The notes under the pieces are model-generated. The model was given only the letters and a program-made list of their open reading frames with translations. It searched no databases and was not told the origin of the DNA. Of a stretch of 64,000 nucleotides of DNA, positions 1-10,864 are shown piece by piece. The translations under genes were made by a program, and so were the position numbers. This DNA is from Adineta vaga (taxonomy: Eukaryota > Rotifera), in NCBI GenBank assembly GCA_021613535.1, contig CP075497.1, positions 4,154,001 through 4,218,000 on the forward strand, given 5' to 3'. How positions within the stretch are numbered: position 1 is the stretch's first letter; each line of letters opens with the position of its first letter.

Positions 1-279
1 TAAATCTCCACAACGGATTCTTTTAATAATTCCACGTGCTGTCCATGTATCCATATCAAAGAGTTTCTCCTTGACTGTATAGTATTGATTTCCTGCAACT
101 GAAATTAGATTACTTTGAAGCTTAGTACTCGATGGTGTAAGCCAGCCAATCTTGCATTTAATAGCAGAATTTCGCGAATTATAGATAACAGCTGAATAGA
201 CATCAGTTGGTGAAGGTAATGTTGAGATTGTTGATGAAAATAATAAGATACAAAGAGAAAAATAGATTATCGTCGACAT
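1..279 (-). CDS. Partial secreted protein, unrecognised
   Basis: Open frame from an ATG at 277-279 running off the left edge; only the first 93 residues are present. The N-terminus is a clear signal peptide: MSTIIYF, then a run of L, I, F and S residues, with a likely cleavage around residues 19-22. The mature part is short of recognisable domains and has cysteines in a SAIKCKIGW context and near the window edge (IKRIRCGD). No family is recognised. A secreted or cell-surface role is inferred from the signal peptide alone. The stop and any later exons lie outside the window. Confidence 0.6.
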   Translation of the reverse strand, partial: MSTIIYFSLCILLFSSTISTLPSPTDVYSAVIYNSRNSAIKCKIGWLTPSSTKLQSNLISVAGNQYYTVKEKLFDMDTWTARGIIKRIRCGDL

Positions 280-426
280 TATTTCAGATCTAGAACAAAA
301 CGAAACGGATAATTTTCTAACAGCTTTTTTTTATACATGGTGATGATCGACCATGTTGTTTTGATAATTTATTGTTATTTCATGAACAAAGACTAGAAAC
401 AAATTAATCTACTGTTCGTATTACTA

Positions 427-1428
427 CTATTGCTTCACAAATTTTTGTAATTTTTCAAGTAAACCAATATATTGTCGATGTTCATAAGCAGTAGAGAAAT
501 CGGTAAGTTGATTGGCAAATTCTAAAAGATGAGATAAAATTCATTTCTAATTGATCAGAAGAATAAAAATATGCTTCTTTTCTTTTTTATCAAATTAATC
601 TTTTTGCTATAGAATTTCTGAGACAAAAAAAAGACAATCGAAACAAACCTTCACCAATGCCATGTTCTTCAAGTAAATTGAGTAATTTATCATAAAGTTC
701 ACCATCAATCACTGAACAATCTGAACTATATATCGTTTCATTCCATTCTCCATCATGAATTGTAAATTCATCAATTTGAAAATCTTCTAAGAAATTATCT
801 GGAGCATCACTTTCTTGTTCGTTATTCATTCCAGGAGTTTGATCACGTGCATTAGGATAATCATTTGGTAAATATGAACAAATAAATGATAATATTTGAT
901 TATCACGATTTATATCGACAGTAAATGTTGGTCGAGATTTTAATTGTGTTGTCGCATCATCTGATTTTTGTTCGGATTCTGTAGGATTTAAATCGGATTC
1001 TTGATCAGATTCATTTGCATTCACCGTATTTGTTACATTGAATTTCACAGTAACTTTATCTTTACCCGCTTGACGAGTTAAGGTTACTTCTGGACCATCA
1101 GTTTGTACCTGAAAAATAATTAATGGATGAGAAATAAGAATCAGAAGAGAAAAATATTAACTTGAAAATTTGAAATATCTGGTAAATTGCTTGGATGTTT
1201 TTGAGCTGTTTTTTCTAATTTAATTTCTTTTTGAAGAAATGTATCCAGATCACGATAAGCATTATCATTCGTTTGTAACGATGAAAATGTTCGAATTGGA
1301 AGAGAACGTTGAATTATTGCTAATGATCGATGTGAATTTTGAATTGAAGAATATAAACGTTGATTTATATTCGTAGTTGTAAGTTTAGCTAATTGAAATA
1401 AATTTCGTGTAACACAACGAAACGCCAT
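427..1428 (-). CDS. C1QBP: C1QBP/p32 mitochondrial matrix protein (MAM33 family)
   Basis: Three exons read on the minus strand: 1162-1428, 649-1108 and 427-521, with introns of 53 and 127 bp and continuous phase. The start at 1428 (MAFRCVTRN) gives an Arg-rich, Ser/Thr-rich leader typical of a mitochondrial presequence; an upstream in-frame ATG also exists but spoils the presequence. The mature part shows the family pattern: a KLEKTAQKHPSNLPDISNF segment, an acidic Ser/Glu/Asp-rich loop, DNFLEDFQIDEF, and the diagnostic end LYDKLLNLLEEHGIGEEF followed by a C-terminal helix ending in LEKLQKF. Family members form doughnut-shaped trimers in the mitochondrial matrix and support mitochondrial translation and ribosome assembly. 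Length is about 273 residues, usual for the family. It is head-to-head with the p23 gene. Confidence 0.9.
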
Positions 1429-2246
1429 TTGGAAATAATCTTTAGGATAGAATAGAATAGAACTAAACTTGAGTAAGAGTAATATATCAGTTTGCTTTAG
1501 ATTTAGAGCAATCAATTTTTATTATTCAATACGTATGTGTTACATCAGAGAGGTCTGAAATAGATGGCGTTATTAGCTTTTAGATTTTGGTGTCGCTTAT
1601 ATACATTCGTACAATTCAAATGATTTCATCGTTTCATTTCATTGTTTGAATCAAATAATGATTGATTTGCATTAAAAGACTTCGAATCGAATATAAAATT
1701 TTATTTATGTGTTACCACATTTTGTCTACCATCCGATCAGATATTTAAATAGCTAAGAAAATTCTACAATTGATGAAGTGATTTTAAAGAATAGATGTAC
1801 AAAATATATTCTCAAATTAGAAAGAAACCTATGCTAATGTTAGTTAGAGTGCTTTACTCTAGCCTTGATTCAAGTAGTATTCTAATAATTTCGAGGTTAA
1901 AAATCGTCAAAACTTAGTCCATTCATGCATAGATTTTAGTTTCCTTGGAAGAATTCTTTTACTTTTATTGATATCTACAGGTCTTTTATTTTCTCATATG
2001 CATTTCCAACTATACTGAAACTAACCTAACATAGTGTAAAGAGATCAGATATACATTCCTTTCTCAGACTCCGAATATATCATACATAAATATACAATAG
2101 AGGGCGCTAAGAGAAGAAAAATCATTGGTTTTTCTATTGTTTATTTTCCCGTTGATTCATTTATTTTCCAACGAGTAATAACCGGAGCACTTTACGATTA
2201 CGAACAATTTTCTTTTAGATAAGACAAGTACAATTCACTGCAAACT
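1429..2246. promoter_or_regulatory. Intergenic region between divergent C1QBP and p23 genes
   Basis: About 800 bp of AT-rich sequence with no supported coding region. It lies between two divergent starts and so must hold both promoters. No clear TATA element is visible on either strand. The last bases before 2247 are the 5' untranslated part of the p23 first exon. Confidence 0.5.
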
Positions 2247-3164
2247 ATGTATAGGAATATTTGAATCAAATAGAAATATATGATAAAATTTTCTTTTTCA
2301 GGGCTACTGTTCATCCATCAGTGAAATGGGGTCAAAAGAAGGATCATATTTTATTAACAATTGCTGTTCAAGATATTGACAAACCAGAAATTAATATTGA
2401 ATCAACAAAACTTCATTTCAAGTAGAAAATAACCTTATTTTTCTTTGATAAAGTCACGTTTTTATATTTTTCTTGTAGAGGTCAACAAACAAAAGGATTA
2501 ACATACGATGTTACATTAGAATTTTTTGATGAAATAGATCCACAAGTATGTTAAATGTATTTTTTACCATCAACTCACACATAACTCTCTCAATTTTAAA
2601 TTTCTCTATGAAAATTGTTTTAATTTTATATAGACATCAAAATATTGTAAAATTAGCCAAAATCATTGGGAATTTATGTTAAAAAAGAAAAATCCATCTA
2701 AACCATTCTGGAAACGATTGATTAAATCAACTGACAAGGTATGTGAAACTCATATCTTTATATAGATTGAATCTGATTCTTCCTTTTTCTATGGTTTTAG
2801 TACCAATGGATTGCTGTCGATTGGAATCATTTTACAGCTGAAGGTAAATTTAATGATCTTAGAATTGAAATTCTATTTTCTTTATCCTTAGGCGATGATG
2901 ACGATGAAATCGAGGGTGCTGATGGTAAAAATTGGGGCGATTTAGGTAATTTCAACTGTTTAAAAATAAAATATCATTCATAAATATATATTTTTAGATG
3001 GTATGTTTAAACAAATGGGTGGCGGCTTAGGAGGTTCATCGGCCACTGACATGAATGATCTTGAAGGTGAAGAAAGCGATAGTGACGATGAACCAATGCC
3101 TGATCTTGAAGAGGCACCAGAAGCAAACGATGACAAAGTCAAATCAAATCAAGAAACGAAATAA
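2247..3164 (+). CDS. PTGES3: Hsp90 co-chaperone p23 / prostaglandin E synthase 3
   Basis: Seven coding pieces: 2247-2248, 2302-2421, 2479-2545, 2634-2738, 2801-2843, 2892-2945 and 2998-3164. The start codon appears to be split, AT at 2247-2248 and G at 2302, because the first large exon opens with the second codon (reading ATVHPSVKWGQKK) and no in-frame ATG exists in it; this start is inferred. The CS/p23 domain covers roughly residues 1-110, with KWGQKKDHILLTI, the KLHFKGQQ strand, LEFFDEIDP, and the signature HWEFMLKKK...KPFWKRL followed by WIAVDWNHF. The tail is acidic (DDDDEIEG, EGEESDSDDEPMPDLEE), as in all p23 proteins. p23 binds the ATP-bound Hsp90 dimer in the cytosol and stabilises client complexes. 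Confidence 0.93.
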
Positions 3165-3855
3165 ATAATCCCGTTTTTTCAAATTACATACATACGCTTA
3201 CATACGTTTATTCAAGAGAAAAACTTGTCAAATACTTTGTGTATTCTCATGTTTATCAAAACAATTGTTGTCATGCTTTTCTTTTTTTTTCATTGTTCAT
3301 TTTGTATTTGCTTTCCAGTCAATGTTTTAATGCGAAAAAGCGTGTGTGTTGTGGTTTCTCATCTATGATGGTAAAATAAAACTGTAAAAAATCACATTAT
3401 CTTTAGTTTTTCTTTCATTGAGATCTACGAGTGAATGTAATACGAACATTCAAATATGATGATATATGAAAACTCCTCTACTTGTTTTAGACTCTTGCTT
3501 CGAAATAGACATGTTCAAAACAAACATAAACCAGACCAAATATGTATTGGTGACAATATTCAAACACATTTTGATTTACAAGTGGCATTACTTATCTATA
3601 TCAATCATAAAATAAGTGAGTACCGATGTTTCTTTTTTAGACACTAAAAAATAACTCAAGTTCAATATACTTCGTGATTTGAATCGTCATTATAAATTAT
3701 CATTCATAGTAAATGCTTATATGTTAAGTTATACTTGTATAGAATGAATATAGATTTTGCATGTATATTTCTTTTCGAAGTAGTTTTGAGAATAGTCTTT
3801 TTTTATTACACACAGAAAAACGAATACTGTTCATTGACATCCAAAACAAACGGAA
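3165..3855. other. Intergenic region between convergent genes
   Basis: Space between the stops of the p23 gene and the SAM gene. It holds both 3' untranslated regions. A 63-codon open frame at 3456-3647 has no start context, no family resemblance and no neighbouring splice pattern, so it is not called. Confidence 0.5.
3375..3380 (+). terminator. Poly(A) signal of the p23 gene
   Basis: AATAAA about 210 bases after the p23 stop codon, in a T-rich 3' region. This is a plausible cleavage and polyadenylation signal; no transcript evidence is available. Confidence 0.45.
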
Positions 3856-5326
3856 TTACGTTAGAAAAAGATCACCTTTCTTAAGTTTTTGAATTCGATC
3901 TAATAATTTTAATCGAGGTCCCAATTGCATTTGAAAAATAGTGACTAAATGTTCATCTTCTAAAAGTAGAAGTGCCGCTCCATCGATAAGATGTTCTTGT
4001 ATTAAAGATGCATAACAACTTTTTCCGAGAACACGTTCGAAAAATGAACATACATCATCGAGCTAAATAAACAAAGAAAGAAAAGAAATGCTTGTCCAGA
4101 TCATATATTTTCACGATAGGGAATCGAATATTTACTAACTAGTATAAGACTAGATGGATCTATCTTTCAGATGAGTTTTAACTGAAAATCTGTTATCTGT
4201 GATGATTGATTTTTCATTAGTGTTTCATAAATGGGAACAATGACAATGTACTTCGAAGAAGTATCAGATGATTTTTAGTCCTTTTTATCTGAGAGTCAAT
4301 CTTAAAAAGCAAAAGCTTACTGTCCATTGGTCGACATTCGATGAAAGAGGTGGACGAGAAATGATAGATTCGTTGGAGATAATTTTCTTTTCTTGCTTAA
4401 TAATTTGTTCGTTTTCTTTTCTTTGAAATGGTTTGGGACTCTCTCGTATTATCCAATCATCAATAAGATGTGTTATGACTGTATCCTTTGATTTATGCTC
4501 ATATATATTCTGTTCTTGATGATTTTGCATGATATGAACTAAAGTTGATGATGTTGACTTTGTTGTCTGACAATATTCCGTCGGACACACATTCAATGGA
4601 ACCAGTGTAGTCGTCACACGAGGAGTACCTTAAATTTTTTCATAGTTAGATAATCGAGATCTTTTCGTACGTACTAAATGGTTTATACGATGGATAGATT
4701 GGTACATTCTAGAGAGAAAAAGAAGTTAAACATAATTCTACTGGAATTCAAAGGCAAGTGTAACCTGTTGTGACTGATTGATCAAAGACGATTTACCTTC
4801 TAGAAGAAGAAGAAGAAGAATTATTGAGAGCATATGATTCGATTGAGAAAATATATACCTGATGGTGTCGAAGTATCGATTGGGAAAAGATTGGTATTAG
4901 TAAACGGTACTATTGGATTGAATGAAGTTAGTTGCGCATTTGTCCACATTGTCTGCATAGGAATGATCTTAATCAAAGATTTTCGATAGTTAATCAATAT
5001 CAATCACATCTATTTTTCAGTCTCATAGATCTATATTAAAAAAGCTGAATATCTTCGTCTCTACAAGAGTCAAGCTTTTCTAATAGATGTTTTCACTGAG
5101 CAGCAATTTACCTGATACGTATTAAGAGAAGTTGGAATCGCAACTGAATTCTTCGATAAACTAACTATATGATTGTTCGGTCGGCGAATAAGTTTGATAG
5201 GTTTCTAAATAAAGTGGAGTCAAATTGTGAAAACATGATCATGTATAGCAATACCAGTATTTTGTTCTTTTTTGGTGATGATGGCATGAAAAATAAAGGT
5301 GACGCTGTATTATTTGATATTTTCAT
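3856..5326 (-). CDS. Polycomb-type SAM domain protein
   Basis: Seven exons read on the minus strand: 5255-5326, 5112-5204, 4859-4967, 4765-4799, 4675-4708, 4321-4628 and 3856-4062; every junction keeps phase, giving about 285 residues. Residues 1-210 are low-complexity, rich in Ser, Thr, Asn and Pro, with no recognised domain. The C-terminal 70 residues are a SAM domain: DQWTLDDVCSFFERVLG, then LIDGAALLLLEDEHL, then LGPRLKLLDRIQKL. The pattern (W-x-DDV-x-x-F, IDG-x-x-LLLL, LGP-x-LK) is that of the SAM domains of polyhomeotic, L3MBTL, SAMD7/11 and SAMD1. Such domains polymerise end to end in chromatin repressor complexes. A nuclear role is inferred; which paralogue it corresponds to cannot be decided without MBT or zinc-finger partner domains. 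Confidence 0.8.
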
Positions 5327-7175
5327 GTCTTCTTTTTCACTATGTTCTTCTTTACGTACTTGATTGAATGGTAACAGACAACGGAGAAAGTTTGTATGAA
5401 TAGTGAAATGACTCTTTTTCTTCTTCGCGATAGAGAAATGTGGCGAGCGAGAGAAGGAAAAAAAACGTTTTTTTGCGCTTTTTCTCTCTTTTGTCGCTTC
5501 TTTTTTTTTCTCCTTCTTCTCCTGTTAATGGTTGTAGCGATGTCTGTTAGATGAATTTCTTTTTTTCTCTCGATCAATATCCAATCGGAACGAAAGAAAA
5601 GAGAGGAAAGAGACGAGAGAAGAAGAAGAAGAGAGTAAAAAACACTTTTCCTTTTATTTTTTTCTTCTTCCATGATTCATCCAATCAGAACGACAGTGCA
5701 ATCCTCCGCATCGAAGCTCTTTTGTAACCATCTGACATCTATTGATGCTATTTTAATATATAAAATATACATATAAATCAATAACTTTATTCTTTCGTGT
5801 TCTGCTATGATTTTTTCCATGTGCAAGTCAAAGATCGGTCACACTCTCTTATCTCGTCACCTTCGGGTTCTTGACTCATATAATGGAAAACTTTTGTAAG
5901 ACTTGTGCAATTAAATATTGCGTCTATCGATTAACTATAGATAACCTTGAATTAAAATAGCAAAATACTTCTTATTCATCACTGATAAATATGTCAATTT
6001 CAATTTCATTCAAAGGACGTATTCCGCCAACGATAATATTATATTTTTTTCACTTGAAGATAGATGTTTGTTCTTATCTAAATCAACAATCTTATTTTCT
6101 ATTACAACTAGTTTCATCATCCACATTTACATATTTTATATCTGATATAATAATTTTTTGAAAGAAAAAAGAATTTGAAGTATCAGGTTTACTGTAGCCA
6201 GCAACTATCGTTATCATTATTTGTCTTTTATACCATATAATTTGACTTCGTCTTATTTTTTTGCAAGCAACGAAAACCTGAGAGAAAGTAAATAAACATC
6301 TTCGACAATTTTGTTGTTGTTGTTGTTGCTACTCTGTTAGTCTTTCATAAAAGAGTTTCTTTTTTCGTTGATCATAAGTGTATACGGTGGACTGAAAAAG
6401 AGTTCTATTTTTATGAATTCAATGTCAAGGTCAGATTCGAAATTGGTATTGATAATGAAAGAAATAAAAAACATACAAATACGAACAGCTTATTAATGTT
6501 TAGTAATGAGGGGGGAAAAGAGATATGTTTTCTTTTCAGCATGATTAAATCGTATATTACACGTATGTATTTTGGCATAATTGGAGAAGCTTTAGGTTCT
6601 TTTTATTTGATATAGACGAGAAAATATTTGATGTTGTTGCCTAGATATATCCGTCAATATTATTTGAGATAGTGAGTGAATAACAACATTTATTTAAAAA
6701 AAATGAACATAGACGTGGCGAGTGACACGTCAATATAGTAGTGCTCATTCGAAATGGCTCTTAGTCATTTGTTTTTTTGGGCGAGAAAAAAGTAAAGTAA
6801 AAGGTAAATCATGATGGATAAAGATGAAATATTTTACTAGAAGATTCTATGTCTCTGCCGGGCTAACATATTCGTTTCAGTTTTTCTATATTTGGTAAGA
6901 AAAATAAAGCAAATAGAGGTTTTTTTTCGTTTAAACGTCATTTTTATTATTTATTGGGGCTCGACATTATGCATCATGATGATAATTTCGGGGGTAAGTA
7001 GAGAAATGAGATTCATTTACTTTCTTGTTTCTAAGAGGTTTATGTACATTGACAACACGATCGTCTCTCTCGTCGTCATTTCTTAACTTGTTTTACATTA
7101 TCCTTTGACTCACAATGATGTCATTTGAAAGGAAAGGAAAAAACAACAGAGAAAAGAGAATGGTGGGAGACATGC

Positions 7176-7184
7176 TATATAAAA
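7176..7184 (+). promoter_or_regulatory. Candidate TATA box, distal
   Basis: TATATAAAA flanked by C and GG, a near-perfect TATA box on the plus strand, with no coding gene following for over 1.1 kb. It could serve a distal bZIP promoter with a spliced leader exon, or an unseen non-coding RNA. Confidence 0.4.
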
Positions 7185-8090
7185 GGACGATACGACACTG
7201 CAGTTGTTCTCCTCTCGTTTTTACTTACCTACGATCGAGAAAGGAAACCAGTTTTACAATACGATCCGTCACAGCACTCAATTTCATGAACAAATATTTG
7301 CAACACATTCATATATAGACTTTTTTTCTCTATATTGAAGCCAATCTGATCCTAGTTGCTGTACGTTACGTTTGCAGTTTTATCATTCCGAAACATTCCT
7401 GTAAGAAAATGTCTAAAAATTTTTCCCACTAAATGAAAATTGTTTTTGATAATTTATTTATATACTCAATCGAGTACATAGCTCCTTTTCTTCTTGCATG
7501 CACTCTTTTTTTAGAGGAAAAAAAAATTAAGAATACGTGAGAGTTGCTCTACATTTTGTTACTGCGCTATACGATGCAATTATACTGTCGTCAGCTACTT
7601 TCTTTTTCTACAAGAATACGTCAACATTTTTTCTTTCTTCCCTTCGACTTCCTAAAAAGAAAATTTTAAAAATTGTTTTTCTCGTTTTATTTTACACTCT
7701 ATTTCATAGTGGTGATTTGAAGCAGTCATGCGAAACCTTATTTGACATTAGGCTATCCTCATTTTTGCGTCGCAACAGGTTAATGCTTTGTTTTTTCGTA
7801 CTTCTGTTTTAATGCGAAAATGAAATGAAAAGAGCAACAACAAATATTTTTTGTTATTGTTCTGTGTTTTATTAGTGACATTTTTTTTTCTCATTGAAAA
7901 CATAAATGACATGAATAACATTTTCAAATTCTTGTCGAAAGAAAAAATAATCTTATCGTATTATTTTATTTTACAGATTTAGAAAAGAAAAGAGTTAAAG
8001 AATGTTTTTTCTTTAATTGTCGTCATCAACTAACAAAATCACATTCGAACGAGCCAAAAGAAAGATTGTGGTTGATATAAACATATGCGT

Positions 8091-8098
8091 TATATAAG
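8091..8098 (+). promoter_or_regulatory. Candidate TATA box of the bZIP gene
   Basis: TATATAAG on the plus strand, about 225-290 bases before the two candidate start codons (8316 and 8380). Roughly 30 bases downstream the sequence becomes an A/C-rich leader, as expected for a transcribed 5' end. Confidence 0.45.
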
Positions 8099-8315
8099 TG
8101 AGCATTCATCAAGAAAAACAGAACATTACTAAAGATTCTGCCATCAACATTATCATCAGTGCATTATCATTCTTAAACAACAACATCAACAACTACGTCA
8201 ACGAAGTTTGTGTGTGACGAAAGAAGACGTGACAAAAAAAAGCATTTAAGAAAAGAAAACAGAAAGAAAAATATCTGGTGTGATATATACTACTACTAGT
8301 TTCATTAACTCGGGT

Positions 8316-8588
8316 ATGTTTCATAGTGGAGAGGAGCACAATCGCATTGTCGAGCATCTTGACGAATTACAGCATTCATATGGATCAACAGCAACAACAG
8401 CAAATTCAACAACAAACACATTCGAACTTGGTCATATCACCTCATCTGATTTTGACTCGATCGGATTCGACCTCGAGTGTGATTTTGGACGACGAAATTC
8501 ATGGACAGCAAGTCCATCTACCTGCAACTCTGGTAGTGAACGGCAGTACTTCACTACGTTCGCTCCTGAAGACAAGTGGCCTATTTAA
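8316..8588 (+). CDS. Overlapping upstream frame in bZIP first exon (uORF or alternative N-terminus)
   Basis: An ATG at 8316 opens a 90-codon frame that overlaps the first 209 bases of the bZIP frame and stops at 8588. Its product reads as ordinary protein, with segments such as HNRIVEHLDELQHSYG and SSDFDSIGFDLECDFG and A/T-rich codon endings like the neighbours. Two roles are possible. It may be an overlapping inhibitory upstream frame of the kind that controls ATF4. Or it may be a real alternative N-terminus: candidate donors at 8533 (GTAGTG) and 8536 (GTGAAC) both leave phase 1, which matches the next exon at 8662. The sequence alone does not decide. Confidence 0.5.
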   Translation: MFHSGEEHNRIVEHLDELQHSYGSTATTANSTTNTFELGHITSSDFDSIGFDLECDFGRRNSWTASPSTCNSGSERQYFTTFAPEDKWPI

Positions 8589-9747
8589 CGAAGGTTTGTA
8601 AAATGATGAAAAGAGAAAAATATTTCCTCATAACTATACTTCTGTTTTTTCTCTCTTTCAGATATGGAATCGTCTGACAAAATAAATGAGTTCTTTGCAA
8701 ATGGTACTGAATTTACTCTTCATCGTCTTTTAAGTGATTTTGGTGTTAATGATATGAATATCGATATGAATGACTTAGTCAAATTCGATCCAATGAAATT
8801 ACTTGATACACGTTGTTTTAGTGAATTTGTAAGGATGATATTATTTTCTTTTCTTTTTATCTAAATTATTCATTTTCATTTCTAGTTACAATGTGATTCA
8901 TTCGAAGAAGTTAACACACAGACGGATATTCACTCAGATCACCAAGATAGTATTCCACCATCTGCAATAGCTTGTTCGTCAGACTCATTCTCCACACTTT
9001 GCCCACTATCATTAGAACTTCCAACTAAAGAAGAGTTCTGTTTTGATAACAATCAATTAAAAACTGAACCTGAACATCCATTGGTTTATACTGAATTAAA
9101 TTCACTTGATAATGTTGTCTTAACACCATCAACATCAACTGCTATGTCTCATGAATTTAACTTTGATCCTACTGCTTTAGCTGCTATTGAACATGATTAT
9201 GGTTATTTAGCACAACGAACAACTGTTGTTGATACACCATCACCATCACCAACAGTTTCTAAACGAACAGTAATGCGCGAAAGTCGTCGAACATCTTCTC
9301 GACTTCAATCTCGTGCTACATTAATTGATTTTAAAAAAATCTTAGAAGATGAATCATATTCATCACCCATGGTATCTCCAAATAGTTCGATATCATCGAG
9401 ACGAACAAAACGTTCACGACATATCAATCGTGCAACAGATATCGAAACTGAAGATGACTTATCCTATTATTTGGAAAGACGTCGAAAAAATAATGAAGCA
9501 TCAAAAATGTCACGTGCAGCACGAAAACAAAAATTTGGTAATATGGATTCTCGATGGTAAAAGAAAAAACTTAATAAATTTATTAAAAAATATTTTCTTT
9601 TTCTTATCTATTATTAGCTTTGAATATGAACGTGTCAATGCTGAACTTCGTTTGAAAATTGCCACACTCGAAGTTGTTACAGCGAATTTGAAAGATGGTC
9701 TTATTCATACATTTCAACGTAAAGGTGGTGTTACTACAAAATGTTAA
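8380..9747 (+). CDS. bZIP transcription factor (first of tandem pair)
   Basis: Exons 8380-8593, 8662-8828, 8886-9556 and 9618-9747 join in phase to give about 393 residues. The N-terminus is Gln-rich (MDQQQQQQ); the middle is Ser/Thr/Asp-rich and looks like an activation region. The basic region lies at about residues 310-335: YYLERRRKNNEASKMSRAARK. It has the Asn-x-x-Ala/Ser-x-x-x-Ser-Arg core of bZIP factors, closest in style to PAR, C/EBP and CES-2 types. A short zipper follows, EYERVNAELRLKIATLE, read across the last intron. The donor choice GTAAAA at 9557 is supported because the joined sequence aligns residue for residue with the second gene. A second long frame overlaps the first exon (see next entry), so the N-terminus is uncertain. 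Confidence 0.82.
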
Positions 9748-10492
9748 TTATATACGTACACCTATGTGGCTATATTCTCTTTTTCTTCCCTCTATCGACT
9801 TTTCATTTGTATCTGTCAAATATTTCACCATATACATATTTTCTACACTTCAGTGAGCATCCTTTCACTTCCTTTTCCGAGTGATCGCTTTTTTTCGTGT
9901 TTATGTTTAGTCGAGAGGCAGAAAAATTGTATTCTGATAGTAGGCAATATATATATACATATATATATATATATATGAACATTTCTCCCTATGATACTAT
10001 CAGACTCACATGTATGTGTGCGTGTGTGTTGTTCTATTTTTATTTTGTATTGAAAAAATTGGAACAAAAGAGAAAAAAAACTCAAAAAAGTAGAAAAGTA
10101 GACAAAAAAAAGTGTTTTTTTTTGTTTCTTCTTTGTTTTTCTTGCTTTTCGTTTTTTTCTTCTAAACTCGATTTATCGAGAAAAAAAACAAACGATAAAA
10201 TATTTCTCTGTCTTTGCATTTGTGATATTGTTTCTTCGCTCTTTTGATATTGTCATTAACTGTTGTAGTTTTATTTTTTTTCTCACTACTATTTCAATGT
10301 GATCAGAGCAAGTATGATAAAGAGATATGTTATAATTTCTTCATCGAATATCACCAGGTGAAAAATCGATAAAATAAATCAAATATCTTTGAATATTCTT
10401 TTCTTTATGCTATTCATAATCTGTCATTTGGATGAAATAAACAAAAGCAGAATTGAAATATTTGAAAGAAAACATCGAAGTTTTTCTTTTAG
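9748..10492. other. Intercistronic region between the two bZIP genes
   Basis: Holds a (TA)n tract at about 9948-9976, T-rich and A-rich runs, a poly(A) signal at 10436-10441, and a strong pyrimidine tract ending in TTTTAG directly against the next ATG. No coding sequence is supported. Confidence 0.5.
10436..10441 (+). terminator. Poly(A) signal just upstream of the second bZIP gene
   Basis: AATAAA located 51 bases before a splice-acceptor-like TTTTTCTTTTAG that abuts the second bZIP start. This is the usual spacing between cistrons of trans-spliced operons, though it may equally end a monocistronic transcript. Confidence 0.45.
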
Positions 10493-10864
10493 ATGAGTTC
10501 TGTTGAAAAAGATATTATTCATGATCATATCTATTTATCGAATATTCCGATTGAAAAAGATTGTAATCAAGCAGAAGCATCTTCAGATACTCGACGACAA
10601 CGAATCATTCGAAAAAAATGCGATATTGAAACAGACGAAGATCGACAAGCTTATTTTCGACGACGTACATTAAACAATGCATCCTGTCGAATATCTCGTA
10701 TTCATCGTCAAGCAAAATTTGATTTAATGTTCAAGAAATGTGCTGAATATGACGATTTAAATAGGAAATTAATTCGACAAGAATTAATTTTATTTCAAGT
10801 TATTAATCAATTAAAAGAACATCTACGAACCTTAGTTTCAAACAATACCAAATACAATGAATGA
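10493..10864 (+). CDS. Divergent small bZIP protein (second of tandem pair)
   Basis: A single-exon frame of 123 residues. It aligns to the end of the upstream bZIP protein: DIETDEDRQAYFRRRTLNN here against DIETEDDLSYYLERRRKNN there, then a shared spacing of KF, M, C, EY, N and L residues into the zipper. The basic region is altered (NNASCRISR instead of NNEASKMSR), and the N-terminal activation region is missing. Tandem duplication followed by divergence is inferred. A protein with a zipper-like helix but little activation domain could act as a dimer partner or inhibitor of the first. The AG directly before the ATG suggests that the 5' end is made by cis- or trans-splicing. Confidence 0.75.
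   Translation: MSSVEKDIIHDHIYLSNIPIEKDCNQAEASSDTRRQRIIRKKCDIETDEDRQAYFRRRTLNNASCRISRIHRQAKFDLMFKKCAEYDDLNRKLIRQELILFQVINQLKEHLRTLVSNNTKYNE

Larger units (their letters stand above)
5327..8315. other. 3 kb gene-free region between divergent SAM and bZIP genes
   Basis: No supported coding exon. The open frames here are short and sit in T-rich or purine-rich tracts (for example around 5323-5673, where GAAGAA and CTTCTT runs create basic or Ser/Leu-rich nonsense frames). It contains two TATA-like elements on the plus strand, near 7176 and 8091. The last 200 bases read as a 5' untranslated leader of the bZIP gene. A large regulatory region for a stress-type transcription factor is inferred. Confidence 0.5.

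Noticed and set aside
3456-3647. 63-codon open frame on the plus strand
   Set aside because: No family resemblance, no splice partners, and it sits between two convergent 3' ends.
8380-9747. Calling the bZIP gene ATF4
   Set aside because: The overlapping upstream frame recalls ATF4, but the basic region (RRRKNNEASKMSR) is of the PAR/CEBP-like style, not the ATF4 style.
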